A DNA stretch of 64,000 nucleotides from Siderastrea siderea (Eukaryota > Cnidaria > Anthozoa > Scleractinia > Rhizangiidae). Of this stretch, positions 25,283-34,002 are shown piece after piece. The notes beneath the pieces are model-generated. The model was not told the DNA's origin. It did not search any database and saw only the letters and a list, made by a program, of their open reading frames with translations. The translations under genes and the position numbers were made by a program. The stretch covers positions 51,330,538 through 51,394,537 of the forward strand of contig OZ034972.1 of the NCBI GenBank assembly GCA_964030785.1, in the 5' to 3' direction. Each line of letters starts with the position of its first letter. Position 1 is the stretch's first letter.

Positions 25283-25339
25283 GCATGTAACATAACATTG
25301 GGCTTCTTTGCTCTTTTTTTGTTTTGTGTTAACGTTAAG
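25283..25339 (+). CDS. Candidate signal-peptide exon of TNF-receptor-like gene
   Basis: Nineteen codons between a TTATTTTGCAG acceptor and an AAG|GTAAAT donor. The product is a strongly hydrophobic ITLGFFALFLFCVNV. It is phase 0 at both ends and so joins in frame to the cysteine-rich exon at 26,094, where a secretion signal would be expected. No upstream exon with the start codon was identified, so this is tentative. Confidence 0.35.
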
Positions 25340-25676
25340 GTAAATGTCTCAATATATCAATGCCAAAGATTCCTGAAGTCTCTTTGCAAGTTTTTCACTC
25401 ATGATCAATAAATGTTTAGTGCCACTTTTCTTATCACATTAGCACATTAGTTAATCAATCAACTAGCAATAAATAATGTAGTTCTAGTAACCAGTAGTAA
25501 CATTGGCGTGCCCTTTATCCACGCTATTCTTTGTGAAACGGAAATGACATTCCCGGTTGTACGACATTTACTCGAAAAACATTCGGGGCAATTGTTACAA
25601 ACTGAGCTGCTCTTAGCTGTTCTAAGTTTTCGTTCTGCTTTGTTCTTTGTGCTTTTTGGCCACAAATAAATATGTA

Positions 25677-25810
25677 AATACAATACAATACAATACAATA
25701 CAATACAAAGCAATACAATACAATACAATACAATACAATACAATACAATTACAATACAATGCAATGCAATACAATACAATGCAATACAATACAATACAAT
25801 ACAATACAAT
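25677..25810. repeat. (CAATA)n pentanucleotide microsatellite
   Basis: About 130 bp of CAATA units with a few CAATG and CAAAG variants. Open frames on both strands through it (YCIVLYCIV, QYNTIQYN) are artefacts of the five-base period. Confidence 0.9.
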
Positions 25811-26093
25811 CTTAGTTTCACTTAAGAGTACTAGTGTTACGACAAGTAGTACATTAATAAGACCGTCTAGCCTTAACTAAACCTAAATTAAAATTATGAT
25901 GCTTCTAAAAATGGTAAATTAGCTCTCTTGTAAATTAGTGAATGCATCATTGCCGTCTCAAAATTCCTCTTTCTGGATGTTAGTTTGAAATGCAAAGTTT
26001 CCATACCCTCTTCTGCCCATCACTATGCGTCTGTAAATACCTGTATAGCTTGATTTTGAACTGAGTGAGAGTGTGTTATTGATAACTGTTTAG

Positions 26094-26392
26094 GCCACAA
26101 ACCCTTGCAGCGGAAGTCAGTTTTGGGTGGTAGCTACAGATGGCACACATTCGTGTGTAGAATGCGAAGGTTGTCCTCCGGGCCAAGGACTTTCTCATGA
26201 GTGTGGAAACCGTGTATCAGCAGATGCTATGGTGAAATGTGTACCCTGCCAGCCGGGAGCCAGCTTCTCCAGTGAGCATGATACCTCCAGCTGTGTTCCT
26301 TGTGCTTCCTGCTCAGAGGACCAGGTGGTGCTCCAAAAGTGCACACCAACCATGAATGTGAAATGTGCAAGATGGTGCTACAGCAAAGATAG
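26094..26392 (+). CDS. TNF-receptor-type cysteine-rich exon
   Basis: The exon follows a AACTGTTTAG acceptor and ends AAAGATAG|GTACAA. It reads a run of TNFR-like cysteine-rich repeats: HSCVECEGCPPGQGLSHECG, MVKCVPCQPGASFS, SSCVPCASCSEDQVVLQKC. The CPPGxGLxxxCG phrase is typical of EDAR/TROY-like TNFR superfamily members. It would form the extracellular ligand-binding part of a membrane receptor. The transmembrane and death-domain exons are not seen in this window, and the element inserted at 27,516 lies 1.1 kb downstream. Confidence 0.7.
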
Positions 26393-27194
26393 GTACAATC
26401 AAATGGCATTTTCTCATAAAATTAGAGAGTTAAGGCTGGACTTTCTTGTTCATTTTTGTTTTGTATTTTTTTAATCGGGAAAATTGTCTCAAAAGGTGGG
26501 ACACTGCCTTGAGGTGCGCATGTACGAGCTCGAGAACAAAACTTGCAAAAGTCTGGCGAATGTCCTCTAGAGGAAGCAGCCGTGGTATAAGCTAGGGACA
26601 GCTCAAATTGGTAAAAAGTATTTGGTGAAAAGTCCAGGCTAAGAGAAAGTAAAAGGAGTCACTTTTAGTGGCATTGAAAGATGATTAAAAAATTACACTT
26701 AAAAGTCCCTTGGTACTGAAGGATCGAACACTTCGGCTTTAATAGCCCCCAGTCCATCTTTTCATCCCACCAAGGCGGCGCGTTTCTGTGTGGGAGGCCA
26801 GTGATATTGGCACGTGCTGGCTTGTTCTTGTCGCTCAGCTATCCCTGAGCGAAGCCGGGAGTCTTCTAGGCCTTTGTTTATTGCTCTAAAAAAACTTTTC
26901 TGTCGTAAATGCAATGGAAATGGGCTGCAGCACTCAGCATGTAAGCACAAAGGATTAATTTAAAACAAATGTAAAATAAATATTGAGCTCACTACCCACG
27001 TTCGCTGGCCAACAGTGAATTCAGTTACAAAACAAAATGCTTGCTCATGATCAATGGGCAGGTGACCACATCCCAGATCACACAACTCTGACTGGATGCA
27101 CCCTCAAATTGTCCAGCCATACGAGTTGGCTAAATCAGGTTGGAATTCTGCAAAGTTTTGTTTATTTGAAGTTCTTTTGTCTAATATGCCGTGT

Positions 27195-27235
<41 letters not shown>

Positions 27236-27515
27236 TATTATTATTATTATTAGTAGTAGTAGTAAAGGGGGCCCAGATAGCCCACATTACCTCGTTTGGA
27301 TGCGAGCAATTTGATTGGTGGAGAGCGATCACATGACCCTAAATCCTGGTTTCTGATTGGTGCATGAAAAATAGGGTGGCAAAGGCTCATGGGTATCACG
27401 CGCCACCCTAGCAACAAGAGGGGTGAAGAGGGGTTCAAAGGTCAAGACCCTTTGCATAGCAACCGTATAGCCCAATCCAAGATGGCGGACACAGAACCGG
27501 AAGTGACGTCATCAA
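26393..27515. other. Host DNA up to the Polinton; microsatellite inside
   Basis: Probably intron of the TNFR-like gene. No further exon is recognisable. A compound ATC/ATT/AGT microsatellite occupies 27,195-27,264. Just before the Polinton, ACCGGAAGTGAC occurs twice in tandem (27,497 and 27,518); the second copy is part of the inverted repeat. Confidence 0.45.
27195..27264. repeat. Compound (ATC)n(ATT)n(AGT)n microsatellite
   Basis: Fourteen or so ATC units pass into ATT and then TAG/AGT units. The Ile and Ser homopolymer frames through it are artefacts. Confidence 0.9.
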
Positions 27516-27605
27516 AAACCGGAAGTGACTGGAAATGTGAAGGTCACGTGTTTTGTGATGGGAAACCGCTGACCAGTTGTCCAAAAAAGCATCGCGGGCT
27601 CAGAT
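27516..27605 (+). repeat. Polinton left terminal inverted repeat
   Basis: From AAACCGGAAGTGACTGG to GCGGGCTCAGAT. It matches the reverse complement of 50,126-50,215 with only a few mismatches over 90 bp. It contains GGTCACGTG, an E-box-like palindrome. Confidence 0.85.
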
Positions 27606-27641
27606 CAGATAAAACAACACAGGAACTGCAATGAAACATGT

Positions 27642-27647
27642 TTTATT
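27642..27647 (-). terminator. Poly(A) signal for the left minus-strand gene group
   Basis: TTTATT on the plus strand, AATAAA in the sense of the genes, about 80 bp past the stop of the RING-like gene and just inside the left TIR. Confidence 0.5.
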
Positions 27648-27725
27648 GGTTTTCCATTTCAATTTGTGACAACAGGTGAGAAAAAATGAGTCCAAAGTCC
27701 AATCGGGACACCACAGGGGGTCCTT

Positions 27726-28139
27726 TTACCAGAAGCTGATACAGGTTTTCATGCGTGAAATGACTTGGCTTTTGGTGTGACCCAGAAAGTAGAGGGTTTT
27801 GCGGTTATCATACGGATCTCGGAGATCTCCCCAGAATCCTTCCATGGTGTTCTCGTTTTCATAACAAATGCCATACCATAAAGGATTGCCTTTCCAAGTG
27901 TTCTTGACGTGGTGGACAAACTCGGGGTCTTCTTTCCATGTTTGAGGATGAGTGACTTCAAGGACGGAAAGAGGAACGAAATTTTTGCAGGCAGGACATT
28001 CGAGGATCTGACGCCGTTTTGTGTATGGCTTGTCACAGGCGATGGCGCAGCCGGCATGACAAGGTTGACCACAGCACCTCAACGTGGCATAATTGGTCAC
28101 AGGTGTCAAACAGATCACACATGGTTTGGATTGAGCCAT
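27726..28139 (-). CDS. RING-like zinc-binding protein
   Basis: 137 residues. The N-terminal half has a cross-brace-like cysteine/histidine series: C7-x2-C10, C22-C23, C27-H28, C31, then C48-x2-C51 (ECPACKN). This spacing suits a RING or related treble-clef domain, which in viruses often acts as a ubiquitin ligase. The C-terminal half (WKEDPEFVHHVKNTWKGNPL, WYGICYENENTMEGFWGDL) matches nothing I recognise. Its ATG shares a base with the TGA of the preceding gene (TGATG at 28,141-28,137), so it is the last of three tightly coupled minus-strand genes. E3 activity is an inference; a structural zinc-finger role is equally possible. Confidence 0.6.
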   Translation of the reverse strand: MAQSKPCVICLTPVTNYATLRCCGQPCHAGCAIACDKPYTKRRQILECPACKNFVPLSVLEVTHPQTWKEDPEFVHHVKNTWKGNPLWYGICYENENTMEGFWGDLRDPYDNRKTLYFLGHTKSQVISRMKTCISFW

Positions 28140-28345
28140 CAGGCGAAAGGATCAAAGAGTGGATTGGTCAAGAGCTGAAATTCGGTGGGGGTGATGATGG
28201 CTTCGTGACGGAGTCGGCACAATTCTTGGTAAGTGAGTTGGTAGCGTAAGGGTTGGACCAGGTCGAGGATTTGTTTTCGGATCTCTCCTAAGCGTTGTAG
28301 GATTTCCACGGCTTCAGGACTGATCTTGTCGGCTTTGTCGCCCAT
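28139..28345 (-). CDS. Small helical protein, paralogue 2
   Basis: 68 residues. Aligned with its neighbour (28,346-28,543) it shares a pattern SPEA…I.RL…Q…L…R…Y.EL.RL…E..LLT..F, so the two are a diverged tandem duplication. No transmembrane segment or known domain; predicted to be two or three amphipathic helices. ATG at 28,345 directly follows the TGA of the upstream gene with no gap. Function unknown. Confidence 0.6.
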   Translation of the reverse strand: MGDKADKISPEAVEILQRLGEIRKQILDLVQPLRYQLTYQELCRLRHEAIITPTEFQLLTNPLFDPFA

Positions 28346-28543
28346 TCACCACTGGTAGAAGTTTTTCAAAGTTAATAAACACAATTCATTACGACTGAGA
28401 TGTTTTTGACTGTGAAGGCGAAGCAGTTCAAAATAAGGAGCTTTGAAGCGGATTTCCTCCAAGTCTTTTTCGAGTTGACTCAAAAAGGCTCGTAGACGAT
28501 CAATCACTTGTTGGGCTTCTGGACTGAGGACTGGATCATCCAT
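28346..28543 (-). CDS. Small helical protein, paralogue 1
   Basis: 65 residues, MDDPVLSPEAQQVIDRLRAF onward, homologous to paralogue 2. First gene of the leftward three-gene group. The ATG lies about 31 bp downstream of a minus-strand TATAAAAA (28,574-28,581), giving a very short leader. Function unknown; the early promoter-proximal position suggests an accessory or regulatory role. Confidence 0.6.
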   Translation of the reverse strand: MDDPVLSPEAQQVIDRLRAFLSQLEKDLEEIRFKAPYFELLRLHSQKHLSRNELCLLTLKNFYQW

Positions 28544-28573
28544 GAGTGTGAAACATGGAATGGGACAGTGGTT

Positions 28574-28581
28574 TTTTTATA
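28574..28581 (-). promoter_or_regulatory. TATA box of the leftward three-gene group
   Basis: TATAAAAA on the minus strand, 31 bp before the ATG at 28,543. Confidence 0.6.
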
Positions 28582-28632
28582 GAGAAACAAGGGGGTCACG
28601 TGGGAGGGAATGGACCAATGAGAGGGAAGACC

Positions 28633-28710
28633 CCATGATGCTTTGGGAGGGGAAGGGGTGGGGGACCCCCCTCCCCCCTCCTTAGATGGACCATGATGCA
28701 TTGCGTGGAT
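28633..28710. promoter_or_regulatory. Shared divergent regulatory block, left copy
   Basis: A G/C-rich centre (GGGGGACCCCCCTCCCCCC) flanked by half-palindromic CCATGATGC-TTTGGGAGG and CCATGATGCATTGCGTGG. The stretch 28,655-28,708 is repeated in inverted orientation at 42,494-42,546 with about five mismatches. Both copies sit between divergent genes. Confidence 0.65.
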
Positions 28711-28715
28711 CAGGG

Positions 28716-28723
28716 TATATAAG
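28716..28723 (+). promoter_or_regulatory. TATA box of the 28,800 gene
   Basis: TATATAAG, 84 bp before the ATG at 28,800. It lies inside a longer open frame starting at 28,686, which argues that the 28,686 ATG is not the start. Confidence 0.6.
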
Positions 28724-28799
28724 TCAAGCGAGGCCACAGGGCGTCACTCTTAGCTTTGAGCCGGTCTTTGGTGACTTATGTTTGTTGTTGAGGAGAAAA

Positions 28800-29336
28800 A
28801 TGTCCGAAACGAGAAGGCCATTGGGCTCCCTAGCCAGCTTTGTTAATGTGGGCGGAGCAGACGCGTTGAGGAGGAGAGCGGGACAGGAGTTAACACCGTT
28901 GGACCGCCATACGAGGCGGGTGATTGAAAGGCGGGAACAAGCGTGGCGCCCCCTCAACAAACATCGCGTGGCGGCGTTCATCCGTATGTTTGTCCTGTGT
29001 TTGGTGGAAACGGAGAATGGGCACCCCCGTGGATTCCCACACCCAGTGATCACCAAGATGTTGCACAAGACGTTTATTACGAGGATCATTCCGTTTATTT
29101 GTCGACGGTTGGTGTACACAATGGATGACAGGTTTTGGATCATCAGTTTGGAGGACTTTAAGGAACTAGATCATTATTTGATTAACCACCTGCGACGAGT
29201 GCATGCGGGGGAACGCTGGCAGGAGATTGCTTATTTTTTTAAAGAAGTGGAGAAACAGCGAGAGGACGAGAGGCGATGGTTGGAGGATATGGAGAGGGAG
29301 GCGGTGGAGACAGTGAATCGCGTGTTAGAAGATTGA
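28800..29336 (+). CDS. Unknown basic/helical Polinton protein
   Basis: 178 residues from the ATG at 28,800, chosen over the in-frame ATG at 28,686 because the TATA box lies between them. The N-terminal half is Arg-rich (DRHTRRVIERREQAWRPLNK), the middle has hydrophobic helices (FIRMFVLCLV, RIIPFICRRLVYTM) and the last 45 residues form a charged probable coiled coil (KEVEKQREDERRWLEDMERE). I do not recognise the family. It stands alone, transcribed away from the leftward three-gene group, and converges with the SLOG gene. Confidence 0.6.
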   Translation: MSETRRPLGSLASFVNVGGADALRRRAGQELTPLDRHTRRVIERREQAWRPLNKHRVAAFIRMFVLCLVETENGHPRGFPHPVITKMLHKTFITRIIPFICRRLVYTMDDRFWIISLEDFKELDHYLINHLRRVHAGERWQEIAYFFKEVEKQREDERRWLEDMEREAVETVNRVLED

Positions 29337-29648
29337 ACATTTATTTCTGTTGAGTTTTTTATTGTGAGTCAAGGCTACTGTGAGTCAAGAGACATTATTT
29401 ATGACCATAGTGCAAACTCAGTGTTGTGATCTTTTTTATTTTTTAATTAAAAAGAGTTGATGTTTTTTACAAATGGTTGTCTGTATTCTTTGCCACGCGG
29501 GTGGGGCGCACCTATTTACAAATTGGAAAAGCTATCTACAGTTTGAAAAAATAAAAACTTAAAAAGAAAGCTATATACAATTTGAAAAATAAAAAACTAA
29601 AAAAAAAGGCTATGTACAGTTTGAAAAAAATAAAAAACTAAAAAAAAA
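29337..29648. other. Convergent 3' region with A/T-rich repeats
   Basis: Between the 28,800 gene and the SLOG gene. No gene. It includes three 39 bp tandem repeats from 29,531, each carrying an AATAAA on the plus strand, probably serving as poly(A) signals for the rightward gene. Confidence 0.5.
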
Positions 29649-29650
29649 TT
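29531..29650 (+). repeat. 39 bp tandem repeat x3 with AATAAA
   Basis: Units start at 29,531, 29,570 and 29,609, each GCTAT-TACA-TTTGAAAAA-TAAAAAACT followed by an A-run. The multiplied poly(A) signal may strengthen 3' end formation. Confidence 0.65.
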
Positions 29651-30344
29651 ACAAATGAAAGTCTTCAAGCTCCAGGCGTAATTGATCAATGTTCTCGGGT
29701 AGACAGAACGTGCGGTTGAATAAGGCTTGAATTTCGGCTCGGGTTTTCTCGTCCACATCCCGGGATCCCACAATAGCACTGCTTTGATGAAGGGTGGGCT
29801 TTTTGGGTCCCCAAGGGACAAATTGACTGCCAGTGACCAGGGTGGCGGCATTCTCGTTGACTTGGTAGTAATGGTCCGAGCGGTACCATGATTGACTGGG
29901 TATGTCAAAGAGGTAGACGGGTTTGCCTTGATCCATGGCCAATTGCACGGTCCAACCAGTACCTCCTTTCACGCGTTTATGATCCTGTTCCAAGATGCCA
30001 AAGGCATAGATCGTGTGGGCTCTTTTGGCAATTTGATAATTGCGTTGCAGTAATTGCAGGGTGTAAAAATGGTTGGGCATTCGTTTTCCTAGTTTCTCAG
30101 CCGCCTGGTGAAGATGTGGGTTGGCCAGCATCAAGACTTCCACGGTGGAAGGGGTGATAAAGGTAGCTCGAGGATGGTTCGGGGGGAGCAGGACTTCTAG
30201 TTGCATCCCAACGTGTTTGGCCATTTGTTCGACGAGTTCATCGGTGCCTCTGGCTCCCCCGGTGTAGACCACATGGCCATGGCCAATTTGCAGTTCCAAG
30301 GCATCCACATCGTGTTCTCCGATCATGTCGATGTTGGGGGGCAT
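29649..30344 (-). CDS. SLOG-domain (YpsA/DprA-like Rossmann) protein
   Basis: 231 residues from the ATG at 30,344, about 37 bp downstream of a minus-strand TATTTAAG; upstream in-frame ATGs would run through the divergent promoter and are rejected. The signature is HVVYTGGARGTDELVEQMAK near residue 25, the GGxxGxD loop that binds a nucleotide-type ligand in the SLOG superfamily (LOG, DprA, YpsA). Later come YAFGILEQDHKRVKGGTGWT and QLAMDQGKPVYLFDI, matching the second conserved loop of the cpYpsA-like branch. Prokaryotic SLOG proteins are proposed to sense or process nucleotide-derived signals in conflict systems, often beside SLATT membrane proteins. A SLATT-like protein is encoded at 39,601. 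The ligand is unknown; the domain call is firm, the role is inference. Confidence 0.75.
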   Translation of the reverse strand: MPPNIDMIGEHDVDALELQIGHGHVVYTGGARGTDELVEQMAKHVGMQLEVLLPPNHPRATFITPSTVEVLMLANPHLHQAAEKLGKRMPNHFYTLQLLQRNYQIAKRAHTIYAFGILEQDHKRVKGGTGWTVQLAMDQGKPVYLFDIPSQSWYRSDHYYQVNENAATLVTGSQFVPWGPKKPTLHQSSAIVGSRDVDEKTRAEIQALFNRTFCLPENIDQLRLELEDFHL

Positions 30345-30380
30345 GCTTTGAGAATGACGATTCAGGGACCAAGGGACCGT

Positions 30381-30388
30381 CTTAAATA
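30381..30388 (-). promoter_or_regulatory. TATA-like box of the SLOG gene
   Basis: TATTTAAG on the minus strand, 37-44 bp before the ATG at 30,344. Confidence 0.5.
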
Positions 30389-30394
30389 GGGACA

Positions 30395-30545
30395 ACGGGC
30401 CAATGGGAACACGAGAGGACTCACTATGGTTAGGGAAAAGCTGACCAATGGGAAGACAAGAGGTCCTTATTTGGATAGGCAAAAACTGACCAATGGGAAG
30501 ATGAGAAGTCCTTATATGGGTAGGATAAGCTGACCAATGAGACGC
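30395..30545. promoter_or_regulatory. Bidirectional promoter with four CCAAT repeats
   Basis: CCAATG boxes at 30,400, 30,445, 30,490 and 30,534, so 44-45 bp apart, each inside a diverged repeat (AGCTGACCAATGGGAAGA, GTCCTTAT-TGG-TAGG). It sits between the divergent SLOG and GRF genes and their TATA boxes. The spacing of about four helical turns would put all boxes on one face. Confidence 0.65.
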
Positions 30546-30557
30546 AAGGGTCCTGGG

Positions 30558-30567
30558 TATAAAAAGG
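30558..30567 (+). promoter_or_regulatory. TATA box of the GRF gene
   Basis: TATAAAAAGG, 46 bp before the ATG at 30,604. Confidence 0.65.
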
Positions 30568-30603
30568 CATGGGCGGAAGGGGTGAAAAACAACCTTGAGC
30601 ACG

Positions 30604-31458
30604 ATGTCCGTCGATCGGAAGAGAAAATCGTCCCAAAGCGTACACCCGGCGGGGAAGAAAAAGAAGGAGAAAGAGAATGTGGACTGTGATCCTGTGGTGC
30701 GCGAGGTTGTGGAAGACACCCGAGCTGCAGTGGAAGACATGATGAAAGAATTGAATGACATGGTGGAGCAATCTACACCACCACCATCACCTCAATTTAC
30801 ATTGACGAGCCAAGACCTCATTGCTACCAGTTCAGTGGACTATATGGTATGCCCTTGCCATGAGGTGCGTTTGGAGGCCCGTCAATCTCAAAAGGGATGG
30901 CCTTATGTGAAATGTCCCATGCAACCGTGTTTGCTGTTTTGTGGACAAGATCAAGCCCTGGAGTATATGAAAGCCGTCTATAGTCAACCTCATTCAGAAG
31001 TGTTGGACATGTGGCGTTGTTTGCAATGCTTTTGCCGTGAACCCGCCACACTTCAACAAAGTCATTCTACCCAGAACCCCGATCGATTGTATGTGACCTG
31101 TTCCAAGAAAAAGTGTGGCTTCTTTCGGTGGGCCGACCAACCCTTGGGTCCCAAGTACTGGAGTTAGTTTCATGACCATCCCCCCAAAAAAGCCGATCCA
31201 CTCGCTGAACCACCCAGCCGTGATGCTCAAGGGTATCCCAAGAGGGGCTATAACATCCCAGGCCCTCCACCACGAGTCAGAAGGAAAGAGGATCGGCCCC
31301 TGACAGACTATGAGAAACAATTGTTGCGAGAAATTCAAGATCTCAAGAACCGTCAAGAAATGATGGTAGCCCCAGCTCCACCACCCCCCAAGTACAGTGA
31401 CAGTGTTGACAACTGGCAGAAAGGTCTAGAGAGCATCACCTGTGGACGACTCTTTTAA
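30604..31458 (+). CDS. Double GRF zinc-finger protein, in-frame TAG at 31,165
   Basis: The open part (30,604-31,167, 187 residues) has a Lys-rich nuclear-localisation-like start (KRKSS, GKKKKEKE), an acidic linker and two GRF-type fingers: CPCHEVRL…KCPMQPCLLFC and CLQCFCRE…VTCSKKKCGFFRWAD. GRF fingers bind single-stranded nucleic acid in TOP3A, NEIL3 and APE2. The same frame continues past the TAG for 96 sense codons (PKRGYNIPGPPPRVRRKEDR, LTDYEKQLLREIQDLKNRQE) to TAA at 31,456-31,458, followed 11 bp later by AATAAA. The continuation has no early ATG, so it looks like the rest of the same protein, either read through or lost by a nonsense change. Probably a DNA-handling or regulatory protein in the nucleus. 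Confidence 0.65.
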
Positions 31459-31468
31459 TGAGAGAACG

Positions 31469-31474
31469 AATAAA
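31469..31474 (+). terminator. Poly(A) signal after the GRF gene
   Basis: AATAAA 11 bp beyond the distal TAA (31,458), then a T-rich stretch. It is placed for the extended reading frame rather than for the early TAG 300 bp upstream. Confidence 0.5.
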
Positions 31475-31491
31475 ATTTTTTTATTTAGTCC

Positions 31492-31847
31492 ATGGAGTCT
31501 GTGTGGATGTGTTATGCGTGGGATTCTGTCTTGTCCCTGGTGCAATGGCAATGTCATCAAACCCTTTGTCAAGTCTTATATGATCATCAACCAGGTACCA
31601 AAATCCCCATACCCCATGTCCCGAGGACACACATCCTCTCCAGATCTTTGAAGAAACCCATGTGGACCACAACCTGTATCGATGGGTGGTGTTTGTCTTA
31701 TGGTTAAAAGCCCATCCTTACGCGTGGCGATGGTATCGAATCATTCAAAAGGCGCATCCCAACACGGTCCCCACCATACCGACCTTATGGGATGAATGCC
31801 AGAAAGTATGGCCCCTCGAAAGAAAAAGGTCTCCCAACCATGGTTGA
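31492..31847 (+). pseudogene. Small Trp-rich protein, probably split by a frameshift
   Basis: ATG at 31,492 opens MESVWMCYAWDSVLSLVQWQ to about 31,640. From there another frame, one base back, continues the same style (YRWVVFVLWLKAHPYAWRW, RIIQKAHPNTVPTIPTLWDE) to TGA at 31,847. Codon choice in the two parts agrees with neighbouring genes, so I infer one gene of about 118 residues broken by a one-base loss. It overlaps the start of the integrase by about 50 bp. No domain recognised. Confidence 0.4.
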
Positions 31848-32947
31848 ATCGTTACCACGATCCTCGAGCCCCCGGCAGTTTAGGAGGGGTGCAACGGTTT
31901 GCCAAAGCCCATCGTCTCCCTTTGAAAAAAGCCCAACGGGTTTTGGAACGGGATTTGGCCTATACCTTACATAAACCTCGACGTCGTCGTTTTCCCACCG
32001 TACCCGTGATCGTAGGAGGATTAGATGATCAATGGGTCGCGGATTTAGTGGAAGTGCAATCGTTGGCCAAGTATAATCGGGGTATACGATACTTGTTGAC
32101 GGTATTGGATGTGTTGTCCAAGTACGCGTGGGTACAACCGTTGAAAGACAAAACCGGGGTAGCCTTGGTCCATGCCTTTGAGAAGATTTTGAAAGAAGGA
32201 CGACGTGAACCCAATCGATTGCAAACGGATCGAGGGAAAGAATTTTATAATCGGACCTTACAACGATGGATTGACGAGCAAGGGATTCAACATTTTTCGA
32301 CGGAAGGGGATGCTAAAGCCAGTGTCGTGGAACGATTTAACCGGACCTTGAAAGAACGGTTGTACCGTTATTTTACCGCGGCCAACACCTTACGCTTTGA
32401 CGATGTGTTACCCGAGTTGGTGCAAGGCTATAATGCGACCCGTCATCGAAGTATTGGTATGGCCCCTCAAGATGTGACGTGGAACAACGAAGAAGCGGTG
32501 TGGAAACGATTGTATGCCAAACGATGGAAAGGTCACAAAAAACCTACATTCAAAGTTGGAGATCGTGTACGTCTCAACAAGATTCATCGTACCTTTGAAA
32601 AAGGCTATTTACCCGGTTGGACCGAAGAAGTGTTTGTCGTGCATCGTGTGATCCCGGGCCCTGTGCCCACGTATAAGATTCACGAATGGGATGATACCCC
32701 GGTGCAAGGCACGTTTTATGAAGAGGATTTACAAAAAGTCCATGTGTCCGATGTGTTTCGGATCGAAAAGGTACTTAAGCGACAAAAAGATCGATAGTTG
32801 GTCAAGTGGAAAGGGTGGCCCGACAAGTACAATAGTTGGATTGCAAGCCAAGACGTAACGTCTCTCCAACCACCCAAGAGGAAAGAGACAAGACCACCCA
32901 AGAGGAAAAAGACAAGCCCACCCAAAAGACGACGACGACGTGACTAA
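31796..32947 (+). CDS. INT: Polinton integrase (rve), chromodomain beyond an in-frame TAG
   Basis: RNase H-fold DDE integrase that would insert the element's DNA into the host genome. ATG at 31,796 or, equally likely, 31,808. The catalytic triad is visible: D in DQWVADLVEV, D in LQTDRGKEF and E in SVVERFNRT, with 33 residues between the last two. An SH3-like DNA-binding part follows (FKVGDRVRLNK). TAG at 32,795-32,797 ends the frame after 333 residues, but the next codons read LVKWKGWPDKYNSWI, the heart of a chromodomain, and then a basic tail (PPKRKK…RRRRRD) to TAA at 32,945. The stop therefore cuts the protein inside its chromodomain, which normally guides integration to marked chromatin. 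Confidence 0.88.
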
Positions 32948-32950
32948 ACA

Positions 32951-33991
32951 ATGACGTTGGTGCCCAACTCTTCGTTTTACGTGACGTTGATGAGTCATGC
33001 GAGTACCAAAGAGTTTCCTGGGAACAAGAGCCATCATTTCAGAAACCGATTGCCTAAACCCATCCGATTTATGGGACGAGGATGGATGGTGGGCATGGTG
33101 AGTTTATCCTTACCCACCATTCCCGTGGTAGCGGAAGAAGGGGGAGTGGGCGATTCCCATCCTCTGTTGTACGTACGATGGCACGAACGAGTGTATGCCC
33201 AAGACGATTTTGGGAACGATCGCTGGTGGCATGAATGTCGCGAACTCACTGTCTACGGTCGAGATATGAGAAAGGAGATGGCCTCGTCAACGGGATCGCA
33301 CTTTTTTCATCAATTGGTGTATCGTTACGTGCAAGCCCGTGCGAAACAAACCCAACCCCTCAACAAATGGGCCGAGGACAATGGCGTCAAATTGTACCCG
33401 ACCTTTGAATGGACCTCCCAAGGGGATTTGGTGTTGAATACCGTCAATGTGGATTACAAAGTGCAAGTGGCGCATGTGTCATGGGGCAGAACCTTGGCTC
33501 TGAGAATGGGATGGATTGAACAAGTGTCCCCCGGTCAGTATCGATTGGGTCCCAATCTCTTACAAGAATTTCATTCGGACTCCATTCCCACGCCGACGGA
33601 TGTCCGCGATACCGGCAACAACCCCCTTTTTTGGAAAGTGGAGGGGGATTATGTGAAATTGAGTATGACCTGTAATTGGCGGTTTGTGAATGTCAACAAC
33701 ACCTTTCGTCCCTCGTTGGAATTTCCCTCGACACGTCCTTTGCACGTGTATTGTGATGTAGGGACCAGTAGCATGGTAGGGGGTCGCATCACGGATCTCT
33801 TACGAGAAATCAAGTAACAGCCTCAAAATACCACACACTTTGAACCTCGACATATTCAATATGTCCCAGTACGCAACGAAGTGGTGGAAATCGTCGAAAC
33901 GCAGATGGCCGAAACCAATGGGGATCTCGTGCAATTTGGCGAAGGGCGTACCCTCCTGACCCTCCACTTTAAAAGGGAAGTGGCGGTGTGA
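32951..33991 (+). CDS. Penton-like minor capsid protein, paralogue 1, with in-frame TAA
   Basis: Starts MTLVPNSSFYVTLMSHAST, a form of the FYVTLPS…FP.N start found in Polinton penton-like proteins, and aligns with paralogue 2 along its length (RLPKP, GW.VG, LRMGW, LGPNL.EF, NWRF.N.N, LHVYCDVG). The open part ends in TAA at 33,815-33,817 after 288 residues. The same frame then continues (HFEPRHIQYVPVRNEVVEIV, TLLTLHFKRE) to TGA at 33,989, matching the paralogue's C-terminus. Only 57 codons are lost by the stop. ATG comes 3 bp after the distal integrase TAA. A vertex or minor capsid role is inferred from family and neighbours. Confidence 0.65.
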
Positions 33992-34002
33992 AGACGACAA
34001 AA

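Noticed and set aside
25459..25880. YCIVLYCIV and QYNTIQYN proteins
   Set aside because: Product of the (CAATA)n microsatellite.
28686..28799. Upstream start for the 28,800 protein
   Set aside because: The TATA box at 28,716 would lie inside that coding sequence; the ATG at 28,800 is better.
30345..30761. N-terminal extension of the SLOG protein
   Set aside because: It would cross the CCAAT promoter and the divergent GRF start and has no domain-like sequence.
31796..32947. LTR retrotransposon pol
   Set aside because: The rve integrase has no reverse transcriptase, RNase H or LTRs nearby; capsid, PolB and ATPase neighbours identify a Polinton.
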